Source: Mesodorylaimus sp. YZB2_4 | Lineage: Eukaryota; Nematoda; Enoplea; Dorylaimida; Dorylaimidae | Length of the DNA stretch: 64,000 nt | Assembly: GCA_030248295.1 (NCBI GenBank) | Contig: JASANH010001722.1 | Span: forward strand, 1-64,000 | Direction of reading: 5' to 3' | Shown here: positions 31,965 to 44,269 of the stretch, one piece after another | How positions within the stretch are numbered: the first letter of the stretch is position 1 | Layout: the number at the start of each line of letters is the position of its first letter | Made by a program: the position numbers and the translations under genes | The notes under the pieces: model-generated | The model's database searches: none | Seen by the model: the letters and a program-made list of their open reading frames with translations, nothing else | Told to the model about the DNA's origin: nothing

Positions 31965-34900
31965 TCACGAAGATGTGTGTCTTTTATAACCAAATAGCCG
32001 ACCAGCAAAATTCTTTGTCAACGATTCTTGATGTTCTTTTTTTTGCTCCAATTTGTGCATTTTCTCTTCCTAAAATACAATTTGCAAAATTTTCCATAGA
32101 TTCTCAAGAAAATTTAAACATTATCGCATGCCAAAAACTGAAAAAAGGAATGTTACTCACCAAAATCTTTTTCCGATTCTCCACATATGCTTTGATGGGA
32201 TCATCGAACTGACTATAATATTGGACTACTGGACGAATATCTTCCACATTGCTGTCGGCGATCACTATAAACATGCAGTTTGGTTACAGCACGGTCTGCA
32301 TGCTGCGCAGGGACGAAGCGACAATTTATTTTTCTGCTGTAAATCAATTAACATCGGGTGAGGTGCTTTTTGACCAGACTTGACGACATTTTCCATGACA
32401 TACCAGGGATATGTGACAATGTATGCCCAGACCCAGAGAACTTGATGCTGACTTGATCAAGGTAAGGTGCTAATCACTAGTAGCTCAGAGGGGCTGTCGT
32501 CTAAAAAGTAGTCTCAGATTCCAGCTTCCCAATATGAAAAAGTAGTCAAAACAGCTGACAACTTATGCCCCGACTGTGAATCGAACCCCTTACATTAGCA
32601 GACACCATTCTTTTATTCACTTACTGTATCTTAACAGCTTTTCAGCCAACCATACTACTCCAGACTCAGGTTAATCTACCACTCTCCCCAGCAACTTCTA
32701 TGCTCCCCAAATTACATCCCTGTTTCATACCTGATCTGATCCCTCTCTATAAATCCTACTTACCCTCACTGGAATATATAGTTTTCTAGCTCTCCAGAAG
32801 CGTTCTCGCGAGGTTTCTAAGAAACCTCGCGAGAAAATGCTTCATCAAGGAAGACTCAGAAGGATTCCCGATATAACATCCACGAGACCCTAACTTTGGC
32901 CCATAACCATTATCTAAATCCCCAAAACTTCATTTTCAAGCTTACTCAACAATAAAGACGCTAAATCGATTAATGTCCGATCCTCGTCGTCTCCTTGCCA
33001 CTTCGGTATCCGTAAAGCATTTTCTGGATTCAACTGAAACGCTTGAGGATCCCAATCGACTACAATCACTTTCGACAAATCCCGATTCAGTTTCGATAAA
33101 TCCTAAAACCGTGAGCAAGGAAAGAGGGTTTCTACGAATTCACTTTAAACAAACATACCTTAACATGCGCTCGATTCATATATTTCGTCGCATCTCGATA
33201 CAGGCGATGCATAAAACGCCATTCTGGATCGATATTGTCCAAAAGGGGGTGGGCGATCTAACAAAGGTTGATTTACTAAAGACAGGAATCACTGAACGCA
33301 AGACCACTAACGAAAGATTACTGCTTCCCAACATAAGACACTGATCAAAACAGCCATAAAAGTTTTGCCCTGACTGGGAGTCGAACACCTTGCATGAGCA
33401 TGCCACACTCGTTTCTTCACTTACTGTGCCCTGTTCACTCGTGTAAATGACCACTTCGAAATGAGGATAACCTATATCGTTCACGAATTTATCCAAAGCT
33501 GGTCGTTTCTTGAATCTCCAACCCGTCGAATACTAAAATGCAAAAAATTGATAAAAATATTACTTTTCTCAAATTAGTGTTCGACCGAAGCCCCGACCCT
33601 GATCCCCGCGGGAATGGCCATATCCGACCCCGCCCCCGTAAAAAATGTGTTGGGGATTCACCCTTCAAAGCTTTCCCACCTTCGACAATCGAAAAGACCC
33701 ACTAAACGCAGTGTCAGCATTTTGCGCGATATTGTGCGATTTATGAAAAATACTATGCTGTCTGCGTTGTCTGACGAGACATTGCGCAATGCGCGCGTAT
33801 TAGCCAGTGGAATCAGGTCAGTACTGGCAGTTGGGGCTAGCTAGCTAGTCGTCTCTCGATGCTGTACTTTTCTCTGAATAGAACCGTCGTCATATGTTGA
33901 CGAAGTTGACAAGAAATTCTCAGGGTGCAAAATTCATAATGAGAACCTGACGTCATTGACGCAAGAAGAGATCGACAGACTTTGACTCTCTGGAAGCTTT
34001 TTCTCATCCCTATCGCCGCCGGGATCTCCAGCACCGACAAAATCCCCCCCGGTCGAACACTATCTCAAATCTAATCTTACATTCCATTCCGGATGGATTA
34101 ATATTCCATTCAATTCCAGCACCAAAGTATAACGCGGTTGATAATAAGGCGGCGGCAACGGATCTGGTAATAATTTTTCGCTACTCGGTTCAACAATATA
34201 CTAAAAATATAAAACTATTTTGAGATCAACCTCATTTTGTAACTTCTGAACAAAGCTTCGCAAGAAAAATCTACACCTGCAAACAAACATGCTGTGCCAT
34301 CAGGGCTTATAAAGTGTTGAAAATCCGTAGTTCTGGTGTCTTTTTTCACTAAGTGAAATTCCATGTGAACAAAAGCTGAAGCTTATTAGTAGATTTTAAG
34401 GTTATGCTAAAAACTTGCAGAGCATTAGATGAACAAAAACTGATCTATAATCACAGAACACTAATTGACATGCTGAGCACCAGCGAGATGGCAATTGGGA
34501 CTCCATATTGCGCGTGTAACAAATAAGGAGAGGATGTGCCCGACCGAAGTAGGAGGGACAAAAACTCTGACTAGGTTAAGCAAGTCTGCGGCTCAAACAT
34601 CAAGCCGACGGGTAGAAGCCACGTAGCCAGGCAAGATCGATTACTCTCCCGCACACGCGATGGCCTCCCAGGCGCCATGATTACACGAGGATCGCAAACT
34701 GTTTCTTTGAACTATTTAACGCCATTTAGAAAATCATAGCGACTAATGGCCAGCGCTTTGGTCGACGGGCGGATAGAGACGGATCAAACTGAGCAAGCGT
34801 TTCTGTTATAAAGGTCCATTGAGGTCAAAATTTTTAGAAGACGCCGCGAACCTGCATCTGATAGAACTAACTTTGCCAAACCGAAGTCCCATGAAGAAGC

Positions 34901-36088
34901 CAAAACTTTGAATTCGCGCGGATTTTTCAGTGATCTGCAGGTTGAAGCTGTTTACCTCAAAACAGGCTGGAGTGTGCTTCCAGTAGTTGCTTTTCTTTTT
35001 TTTACTTGCCGGTGTGAAGGTTAGGCCGACAGAGGAAAGGCTTGAAAACTGTTTTAGATCGGAAACTCAGTCTCTCTGAGTGTAATTACGCGGCATCATC
35101 CGAAAATCTTGACTACTCTAGGCGCTTGTTCCAGAAAAATCACAGTCTGTCTCTTATCAGTTTGAGGGGGCGAACGTCCGCCTAACCCTTGCTTTAAGCT
35201 AACCACCGACGATGACCTGGATATCAGCCGTCAAGGTTTTCTAGAATACGTAGAATGGAACATTCTGAAACTACTCGCAACACGAAGTCCAGATCGCCAT
35301 CTCAGCCTGTCTTTTAACAACAAAGAGTTACTTACGTAATACCAGAGCAAATATTCGTTCCACGTCCGAAGAAGATACTGTTTGATAAAGGGTACTAAAA
35401 AAAACAAAATCAAGTAATATCATCTGGTCATCAACCACTGGGCGTAGAAAAAGAGCAAAACTCAAGTTCAGGCAATATCGAAAATGAGAACAAAACATAC
35501 AGTAACTTACAATCTGAAAATTCATCTCGTATCTGAAATCAGTCAAAAAAGTTTTTTAAACATTTTCAAACTATAAAAATATAATCTTACCACATTTCCA
35601 TCGCCATCGACATGTGGTTTACCATAAGCAAATATGGAACCGAATACCATCGCTATAACACTTCCGCCCAGAACGTAAAATGCGATTCGTGTATTTCGTT
35701 TCAAATTTTCCGTATATTGCGCTTTCGCAGTTTCTTGAGCCGCCTCCTGTTCGCCGATCGATGTGGATGCGGGCGAACGAGACGAGGTGTTTGTTGAATA
35801 AAATCGGAGAGAGTCCGAAATAATTGGTGTTGATAATCTATTATTTTTAAGCCATAATGCGCAACAGAATCGAGGAGATAGCAATTGGAAGAAAATATTC
35901 GACAACAGTTTTTGTGATAAAAACGTTGAGTTCGACGACTTCTGAACATCTAATTCCGGTTTTATAGAATAAAATCGAGGAGAAACTGAAGTTGATGGCG
36001 CTGAGAAAAAGGAGCATGAAATATTTCTACATGCCGCATAATTATTCGAAACAGTTCGATAAATGCCAGGAATAAATCTGTGAATCAT
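31965..36088 (-). CDS. TIMM50: TIM50, mitochondrial import inner membrane translocase subunit
   Basis: Nine exons: 36088-35591, 35532-35511, 35394-35336, 34200-34081, 33532-33425, 33257-33159, 33102-32946, 32264-32161, 32069-31965. The total is 1272 nt, 423 aa, with phases consistent throughout. The N-terminus is Ser/Arg-rich, as in a mitochondrial presequence, followed by a membrane helix near residues 135-155 ([21 protein letters not shown]). Then come the TIM50 hallmarks in order: [85 protein letters not shown] and [18 protein letters not shown]. The phosphatase-like domain carries LELNGIL where FCP1 enzymes have DxDxT, so catalytic activity is not expected, as in other TIM50s. It is the TIM23 receptor for presequence proteins. 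Introns 5 and 7 carry SINE-like pieces. Confidence 0.95.
32520..32645 (-). repeat. tRNA-derived SINE-like element in TIM50 intron 7
   Basis: On the minus strand a B-box-like ggttcgattc is followed by a tail shared with 33318-33424: a cagtcggggcataag / cagtcagggcaaaac block, then caaaac-type and cttccca-type words. The two copies lie in different introns of the same gene. Confidence 0.6.
32803..32835. repeat. Perfect 16-bp inverted repeat in TIM50 intron 7
   Basis: ttctcgcgaggtttct at 32803-32818 and its exact complement at 32820-32835, with a 1-nt centre. It contains the self-complementary word ctcgcgag twice. Function unknown. Confidence 0.9.
33318..33424 (-). repeat. tRNA-derived SINE-like element in TIM50 intron 5
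   Basis: On the minus strand it carries gttcgactcccagtcaggg (B-box-like). It is homologous to 32520-32645, and the similarity reaches the cacttactgt word that includes the exon 5 donor. Confidence 0.6.
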
Positions 36089-38145
36089 TTTTCCAAATTT
36101 TTAGTGTGTAAATCTTTATTTCTTCTTTTCGAAGCATCAAACGACTTTTTCTAATAATTGTTTCATTTTTGTTATCGTTCACTTCGTCGCGTCGTCGCAC
36201 ACATTTGATGCTCAGGTACGTCGACTCTTACCGCAAAAACAAGGCGGAGGTGCGCGAAAAAGATGTCTGCTAGAAAAGGCTTGAAAAGGAACCGCCGAAA
36301 ATTGCCGACCACGCGCGAAATTCATCTTTAAGAAAGTGTGATGACAATAAAGGTGGACACGGATGCTTGCAATTTGGCATCGTTATATACTTTACGGAAA
36401 TTCAGGAATTTTCTAGAGTAATCGACTAGAGACCGAAATTATATAATGAGGCTGAAAAAAAGGGTGAAAACTTTTGAACTGAAATTGTGCTGTACTTTTT
36501 CTTTTAGCACCACTGAAATTGTCAATCTTTCGCGACGGTCACTTTTTAAAGCACAATTGGTCCATGTGTGAGCATGGGGAAAACTTCAGGGAAACCAATA
36601 AATTTTTTCTTGGAGGTCATGCACGCCAGTGTTAATCATCATTTCCTGCTTCTACATTCCTCGAATCACTCAAAAAAGTGAGATATGACCCTCAATTGCT
36701 GCGTTGAGAGCGCTGGCTTCGTCCCTGCTGGCTTCCGCCCTGGGACCCCCAAGGTCTATCCAACCCAGGAATACAGCGCTCCCACTTTCGACGCTCACAA
36801 GGGAACATCGCCAACCGTCAAGTCGAACTTTAGAAAACAAAAACTTGTAATATGCTCCTAGGTCCGAAAGAAAGCTGTGTGCCAAAAAATTAGAGGCGTC
36901 TGGCCAACTGGTCAGCTGTGGTAAGCTTCCAAATTCCTGTAGTTATGTGTGATAAGGAAGCAAAGCGTTGAGGAAAACACGCAGAGCCCATTCCAAACTT
37001 GGGTTTTTTGATTCAGAGTTTCGAGTTTAAGCTTCCAACACTCTGGTTCAGGGTTTTTTTCCAGAAAAACATGAATATACAGTAAAATTGAAAAATTCCA
37101 CTGACTCCAAGCATTGACCAGTTAGCCAGACGCCTCTAATGTTTTGCACACAGCTTTCTTTCGGGCCCAGAAACATATTACAATTTTCTGTTTTTTAAAG
37201 TTCGACCTAATGGTTTGCGATGTTCCCTTCTCAGTTAGGCCATCTGAGAACCATTTTTAGCACCTCTCAGGATGGTCTTTCTTCTTTCCTTCCTTGCTTC
37301 CTCTTCGAAAAAGCAAAACGCTTACTACAGCCAGCTGTTCATTTTTATGAACGGCACTAACGAACAGGGTGGGTTTTCTATCTGAAACTTGTTATTTCCA
37401 TCTCTATGTTTCGTTTTGCGCGTCTTATCATTTTTAATCCAATCCTGGGCTTAAGGCCTATTCTGGCGCTCTCTTGTTCACTGATTCGTCAGATTAAAAA
37501 AGGCGTGTTTCTGTTAGCCGTGTCTGTGGCCATAGTAAAGCCACCCTGCTCGTTAGTGCCGCGTATTTTTATGTGGACATGCTTTCTTAGAGTTTCAGGA
37601 TTTTGAGCGGAGCTGAACACGTTTTATGAGATTTAATACATCGAGCCAGCCGAAAATTTTTCAGGTCAAGCCACAGGTTTGCAAGCATCGAAATGCCCTT
37701 TATTGCTCGAACCCTTTTCTGTGCAATGATGTGATCCGCACAGCACAGCCGCGATGAACAATGCCAGCCGCCGCTAGAAGACATCTTTGTGTACCTGCGA
37801 CCTGCATTGCGGGTAGACAATTGTCTGCGTCCAAAAAAAACCATTGGTTGACTGATGGAGTAGTAAATACTACGCGTGCTTCAAAAAACGAAATTCATAT
37901 CACTATCATACATTTTTTCGGCAAAAAACACAGATTTCTTCCACAAAAGCGCTTTACTTAATATTGGTAAAATATAGTTTCAGATCGGGGAAAATCTACT
38001 GTGGAAAGTACATCAATTTTACGCGTTCAGTGATGGCTAAAATTACATTTTCTTACTCATGAATGATTGATTTTTTTTGATCTCATATCACAGTTTAGTT
38101 TGCCAGAATTGGCTTCCAGCTCTAAATCTTCAGTTTGATAGAAGG
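36089..38145. other. Gene-free stretch between TIM50 and the FRRS1-like gene
   Basis: No supported exon. TIM50 presumably starts transcription just to the right of 36088. The main structure is the foldback element 36797-37233. Confidence 0.55.
36797..37233. repeat. Foldback element, family A copy 2 (arms about 125 bp)
   Basis: The left arm (36797-36925) and right arm (37112-37233) are inverted copies. The outer end is acaagggaacatcgccaacc and the inner end gaggcgtctggccaactggt. The interior (about 190 bp) has no coding potential. This is the best-preserved member of a family also present at 2.0-3.1 kb and 18.05 kb. Confidence 0.85.
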
Positions 38146-41100
38146 CTAGTGACGATTACTGACAATGAAGTACGTAAGCGCGGAGCAAAAAGCTGCTGCC
38201 GCAACGCCGAAAAAGACCAGCACCGCAGTTTGAATTCCAGTATACTGAAAATGATAAATAAGACAGCGGAAATATTTATCCTGTATGTCAAGGATCAGAC
38301 ATGACTTACCGAAGTAGAACGTATTGAATCGGTCATTTTTCCCGGCACTGCGCGTGGGCCAAACGTTGACAATTGGATGTGCCCTAAACGTCGGAATAGG
38401 CCATAAGTTACACATGTTTCGTTTAACTTTCACTACACGGAGGTCGTGAAATTGTTTTGTTAGCCGTGCCTGTTGCAGTGCAACAGTTTTTCTGTTAGCC
38501 ATGTTATTCCCAGTGTGCTAATTTCAAATTCAGCTCTACACTTTATAACACTCTGCGGAAATTAATTAATTCTTACTTCGAAGAAAATATTTTGTTATTC
38601 CTATAATTTTTCACAGTTTTCAGAGCTCTAACTCTCTGAAGGAAAAGTGCCCAGCTAACTTGAGGAGTAAAATTTCAAAAAAGGACTGGTTCATAAACCA
38701 TTGCACAGTATCATCAATGTTGACGCGAAATTTGAATTTCCCGCTTCTGTGAAGTTGCTTATGTGGATTTTAGATATGAAAAGTGCCCCCAAAAAGCCTT
38801 TGTGCCAGCTGTATCGATGGAAGTTTTCTGACAGATTCCCTGACTTATGTTATAATTAGGGTTTTTTTTTCAAACGTGGCCGAAATTTGATGCTAGTCTG
38901 TTGAAAAATGTTCTTAAGGCTTCAAAGCGCTTTTGATATATGTAAAACTGTCATAAAATTTGAGTGGAAATTCAAATTTTAAATTGTCGGAGCTCTGTAA
39001 ACTGGGTTTTTTTTATTAAGACTCACCTGCGGTTTCATTTCGGTAGCGGAAGAAGAAAATCAGCTCAAAAATTATTGAGCAAACAATAAAAGCGACGATA
39101 TAACCAGCCATGATGTAATCTGGTTGATACCCGAATAAACGGCGCAGTCCTGCTTTGCCGAGAAGTACAGATAAGAAGATGGCAACAGCTGAAAAATATA
39201 AAATATTTGAATGGTCAGTTCTAAGATCCAGGCAGTTTTTCTAATGTGCCTGGAAAACTGTATAGTTAATTTGACTTTGGCGCCATCTGTCCTCAGTTTA
39301 AATTCGGCGCCATCTAATCCTTTTGCTGTTTCATCTAAAATTCTAAAATAAAAATATTCAATTTTTAATCAGGATTTGGCGCTAAAATATCAAATAAAGA
39401 AAAAATACGAAATGCTCATATGAAATTTGAATTCGGCGCTAATTTCAAATTTACCTTGAAATTTTCTTTAAAGGCAATATAGCCTAGTACATACTTGCAA
39501 TTATGAACGCTCCAGTGCCAATAAACCAATGCAGCCAATTAAAGATTGGTCGTCTGGGACTTGTAGGAGTCGGTCTTACCAAGGCCATAAATGGCTAAAA
39601 TATTGCCTACCTTAACCAGATGCGATGTGTATCAAATAACTGTATGTTTTCCTTCTCTGCGCTCTGAACACTCAGTAAACTGGATCTTTTTCGTTTGGAG
39701 AGCAATTAAGAAAGCAACATTCAAGTCAAGAGTACCTGGATCAAAGCAGCTGCTGTGCAGGCCACGCCCAAATAAGTATGTAGCATCAAGGCGTACGTCT
39801 AAAATGTAATATATGGACATTCCAGAAGCAAAAAAGATCTACATATTACTTCATTGTCGCAAGTATGACTGCAAGTGAAAAATATTGTGCTTTGAATAAA
39901 AATCAGGGAGAATGCAGAGCATTGGAGAATGAGCGAAATTATGAGCAACGCACGGTGAAGCTGCAACGAGAAACACACTGCACTGTGGATGGTTCGAGCG
40001 AAGATGGGTCACCCTCCCGAGAAACATGGATATCAGAGAATGAAGTGCGGCACCACCATCTAGGAGTTGTGTTTTTCTGTTAGCCGTGCTGGCTTGATTC
40101 CTTGACTGGAAGTGTTTGTGAGCCTTGAGTGCTCGTAAAATACAACCGAGATGTCTTTTTAGCCTTGCGGCTTCACAAATGCTATCACTCATCACAGAGC
40201 CTACTGACGGAAAAAACGGCTAACAAAAAAACAAAGCCAACACAAGAAAAACAGGCAATTTTACCTGGAACCAAACCGCTTGTCCACACAATTTTGTATC
40301 TGGCCACATGTGTTTGAAATAGCGAGATAGGAACATGGCAGTAGCAGCGAATACCCACCATCCAAACAGCATCATAACACCTGAAAAATTTGAATGTTCA
40401 GTGGCAACTAGAAGCAGGCTTCTGACGCTTTGAGAGGTTTATTGCTTCTGGGAGAATATGAGGTAGCAAGGTTCACCTAGCACAAAACTCTTACCATGTG
40501 CTTGAACTAAGTAATATTGAATTGATCGAGGTATATCGTAGTGCTTTGCCGCAGTCAATTTTTTTATATCCTTCGACACGTCTGTGAGTTCAGTAGCGAT
40601 CCATGGAAATCGATCACCATCCATCAAATAGTGCATTCTCAGCTCACCCGCTAGGAAACACTGAATTATATGGGGAGCCAGTTCGCAAAAGTCTGTTCTC
40701 ACTCTCTTCGATATCTCCTCTCACGAACATGAGATAGTAGGGCTTTCTGATATCAACGATTCGCCACTGTTCATCAGCAGGTACATTCACAGTGGTGGCG
40801 TTGTCCATGGCGTATGTGGTCTGGCACGTCAGGCGACCATCATGAAATATGCCACGTGTGTTGGATAGAAGGTGATAAGAGGCCTGAAATCGACGACACT
40901 TGTTGCTATTTTGAGTTTTCATGTTAGGCCTGCCTGTCTACTCAAACAAAAGCCTGGTGCTTTTTCTCGGTTGTCTAGAACCAATTTACTAACCCCGTAC
41001 CTTGGTAAATTTGAATTTCCCGCTGTGTGCCGCTTATGACAATTCCATATGACTGAAACCCCCAATTTCAACCCCATGTGTGCGCATCCCAGCCATGCGC

Positions 41101-44100
41101 ATTCGATGCTTTTCATGCGCAAAGATTCGGCCAGTTTGTGAAAAGAAGACCTGATTGAAGTCCATGAATTACAAAAATTTATGAAAATATTTTTAAAATG
41201 CAATGTGCACACGGATGCTTGGGAGTAGGGAGATTTAATTTATGAAAAACTGTTATATGCAGCTAGAAGAGGGAGGTTTAAACTTTGCATTGTGCGATTT
41301 CTGCGGAATCGTTTATTGCGATAGCAGATTTCGCAGTTTTCCAACGAGTCCACAAAGCTAGTGCTCATGGTAGACCCCGTTTCCTTATATTCTGCACTGC
41401 TGAAAGAGCAGAATATAAACGGCTATGCTGTACTGCATGCTAACCACGGCTAATTTATTAACTGTAAGCCCTCATTTTCTTCTGCTGTTTTCCGACGAGT
41501 CCACAGACCTAGTGCTCCTGGTAGGACCCCTAGCCCTTGAGTATAAGCAGAATATGAGGGCCACAAAGAACTGCAGCTGGTGAGCACGGCTAATTTATAA
41601 ATTTTAATTCTAAATTTGTTCAACCATTGTAGTTTCGAGACCAAGTGCTCGGGTTAGGACCCCTGCTCCAACATATTTTGCCGCGCAACCGTGCCGAACT
41701 ACATGTTTAACACGGCTAATTTATACACTGTATTCCCACATTGTTCAAGGGGTCTATACATTAAAGATCAAGTACTCGTGGTTAGGACCCCAGACGCCTC
41801 ATACGGCACGTTACGGCTGAATGGTAGAATATGAGAGGGCTGTGCAGGCTAATTTTTAATCTCTTATCTCTTATTTCTCCAGCCAGTCTACAGACCTAGT
41901 GATTATAGAAAGACCCCTGACCCCTTATTATTTTCCCGCTCTGGTATGCAGCACCACGTCAATAGCGTTTTAAAACGAGTCCATAGACCTAGGGTTCATT
42001 GTTAGAACTCCATTTTCGCATTCCGTATCCTAAGTAATCCCCCACCTGTGACTGAACAGTTCCAAAAGTTTTTACTTACCTCTTTATTTCGTAAATTTGA
42101 CGTCAAATCGTTGAATGAGAGGTAGGCGCGGACATGTCCAGCCAAATCTGCCACGCACTCGATCACGTAATCATCCCCCTAAAAACAAGGTCCCCCTCAG
42201 GCGTCACTCGAACTAGGCCAGCGTCACTTTTTATTGCCTAGCTACCCCGATTGTTTCTGCATAACTGCATCCATTAAAGTGCATAAAACGTTTCAGAAAA
42301 GTGCACTTACCATTTTATAGTCGGTTGAAAACCCCACAGAGGCATATTTTCCCAAATACGTGCTGCCCATATCATCAGTTCGTGTGTCTAATTCAACGAT
42401 CAGGTCGCGTGTACCTGCCGCATTCTTCACTGCACGCCATGTGACGATAGAATGGCATTTGGTGTATCGATCGTTGGTGCCAGTGTCGCAGTCACCCGGC
42501 ATAAACCAGCATCCTTTTTTAGCACCGCACTCGGACAGATCGAACTTCCAAGTGGTATCAGTTGATGAGTGATTCGTGTCAGCACTCGATACCGCAAGCA
42601 GCTGAAAAAAACTTTGCTATGATTAAAGTCGTCGTGCGACCTTATTTGCCGAAATCGTTGCCGCATTAAAAAAAAGCAACTTTTTACTTCTCCTGTTGTG
42701 ACTGTGTACAGCATACTCTCACATTTTTCTGTCGTTTTTTCACACAAACCAGTGAATGAGTGGGAGAAAACTGGCCACGCCTAGATACTTTGCAAAAAGG
42801 CAGCAAACGGGCGGAATAAACAACAGAAGAGGAAAAATTCTTGTAGGAGAAAAATGTTTCGACCCTTCAACCCGTTTTAGGATCAGAGGCGTGAAATGAA
42901 AAAGAGGTGGTATGTGGGTTGAGTGAAGAGGATCGCATCTAGTTTTCCTGAATTCTGTTTTCCCACGAGTTGATTTTGGATGAATGCATGAGCTACATCC
43001 TTGGTGATGTCAATATTTGCAGGTGGAAAACTCTGTTCTGTGTGTTTAATTACATATTTTTATCATGCTGGTGGTTTAAAACACTTTTTGTAGAATTCAA
43101 GTGTTTGGTGCAGGAAAGAACACTTGCATTCTGCTGTGGGGAAGGGACACCATGGCTGTATGTCACCAGCTTGACGAAAGAAGGGCAGTAAGTGGCTGAA
43201 CTAAAACAGGGATAAAAAGCGGGAAAATCTGCAACAAGAATTTTAAAAAAAAATTTGAGTAGCTAGACGTCTTGGCGCGCACACAAGTTGATCTTCAGGC
43301 AACGACAATCTTCGACTTACGTCTATCTTTTAACCAGTAGAAGGACTTTGAGGGCGATAACTCAGACGAGTGAGAAACCATGGTCCACCTGGCAAACAAG
43401 TGCGACCTGAGGCTTCAGCAGTCGGAAAAGTTAAATCCCACATGCAGTTCGGTCGCACAAATTGCTACAGGCTCAGGGTCTTTTGTTTTGGGTATTACCT
43501 GGATGAGTGTCCTGCACTGGCATTTTTATTGTTTTTTCTGTATGGGGCACAGATATGGTCACCAATGAGATGGGGAGATTACCTCTGGGAAAACATCAGA
43601 AATAAGTTCATCGGTGCGGAGTATTCTTGTTGTATGCCTTTCCCAAGAATCTGTTGAGCTATTGGCGCCTTCTGCGTGGTCAGCCTCAAAAATTTGAGAT
43701 TTCCATCATTTTTAATCGAGTCGTCAATTAAATAATGGCTCCCAGAGGCGTAAATTTCAATAATCAAATAATTAAAACTCGTTAAACTTGCATTAAAAAT
43801 TCAGAAATTTGGCGCGAATTCAAAATTTTTTTGCTGGAAAATCTTGTGAATAAAGAAAGGTTCATGTCGGGTCGACTTTATAAAAACACTGATGTGTCAT
43901 TCAGAGGAAACGAAGTCAGAGCTTTCAGAATTCGAAGTTTATCCTGAATGCGCATGATTTATTGAAAAACAGTGGGAAAAAAGAAAGAGGAGAACGGTTT
44001 TTTAACTGCTGAATCTCCTGTCATACTTCATCCATAGACCGGCACTAAACAGCGCACTCGATGGGCTGAGGATCAAATAAATGCACAAATCATTTTTTAC

Positions 44101-44269
44101 CCACGCGGGACTCGAACCCTTTCCTGCAAGTGAGCACAGACGCCATAACCTGACCCAGCCGGAAAATATGCCACCCAATCACAAACAACAGATAATTTCG
44201 AAAGATAATTTTCGATCAAAATATGATGCTTACCATTAGCGAGATTGCCAATACAACACGTGTTCCCAT
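38146..44269 (-). CDS. FRRS1-like ferric-chelate reductase (DOMON + cytochrome b561)
   Basis: Twelve exons: 44269-44234, 42601-42311, 42178-42080, 40883-40703, 40650-40495, 40380-40265, 39960-39850, 39798-39736, 39594-39495, 39188-39027, 38347-38310, 38244-38146. The total is 1452 nt, 483 aa, with all phases consistent. The order is signal peptide (MGTRVVLAISLM, then LLAVSSA); DOMON domain (VTWRAV, LIVELDTRTDD, GKYASVGFSTDYKM, YVIECVADLAG, GIFHDGRLTC); then five or six membrane helices with the four conserved heme His in AHGVMMLFGW, LHRALL, LHTYLGV and FNWLHWF. It predicts transmembrane electron transfer to extracytoplasmic Fe(III), probably with ascorbate as donor. The Reeler domain found in vertebrate FRRS1 is absent. 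Exon 5 is assumed to start after the TTTCCTAG acceptor at 40651, because the nearer AG gives a stop in the phase required. Confidence 0.93.
41345..42030 (-). repeat. Degenerate tandem repeat in FRRS1-like intron 3
   Basis: About six irregular units, roughly 95-150 bp apart (starts near 41346, 41496, 41637, 41752, 41884, 41978). Each holds a core like gagtccacagacctagtgct followed by gtaggacccc. Several also contain an acggctaatttat block. Divergence is high, so the array is old. Confidence 0.75.
44095..44165 (-). repeat. tRNA-derived SINE-like fragment
   Basis: On the minus strand it contains gggttcgagtcccgcgtggg, a B-box-like motif, preceded by tcacttgcagg. It lies in intron 1... upstream exon 2 side of the FRRS1-like gene, between 42602 and 44233. 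Confidence 0.45.
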
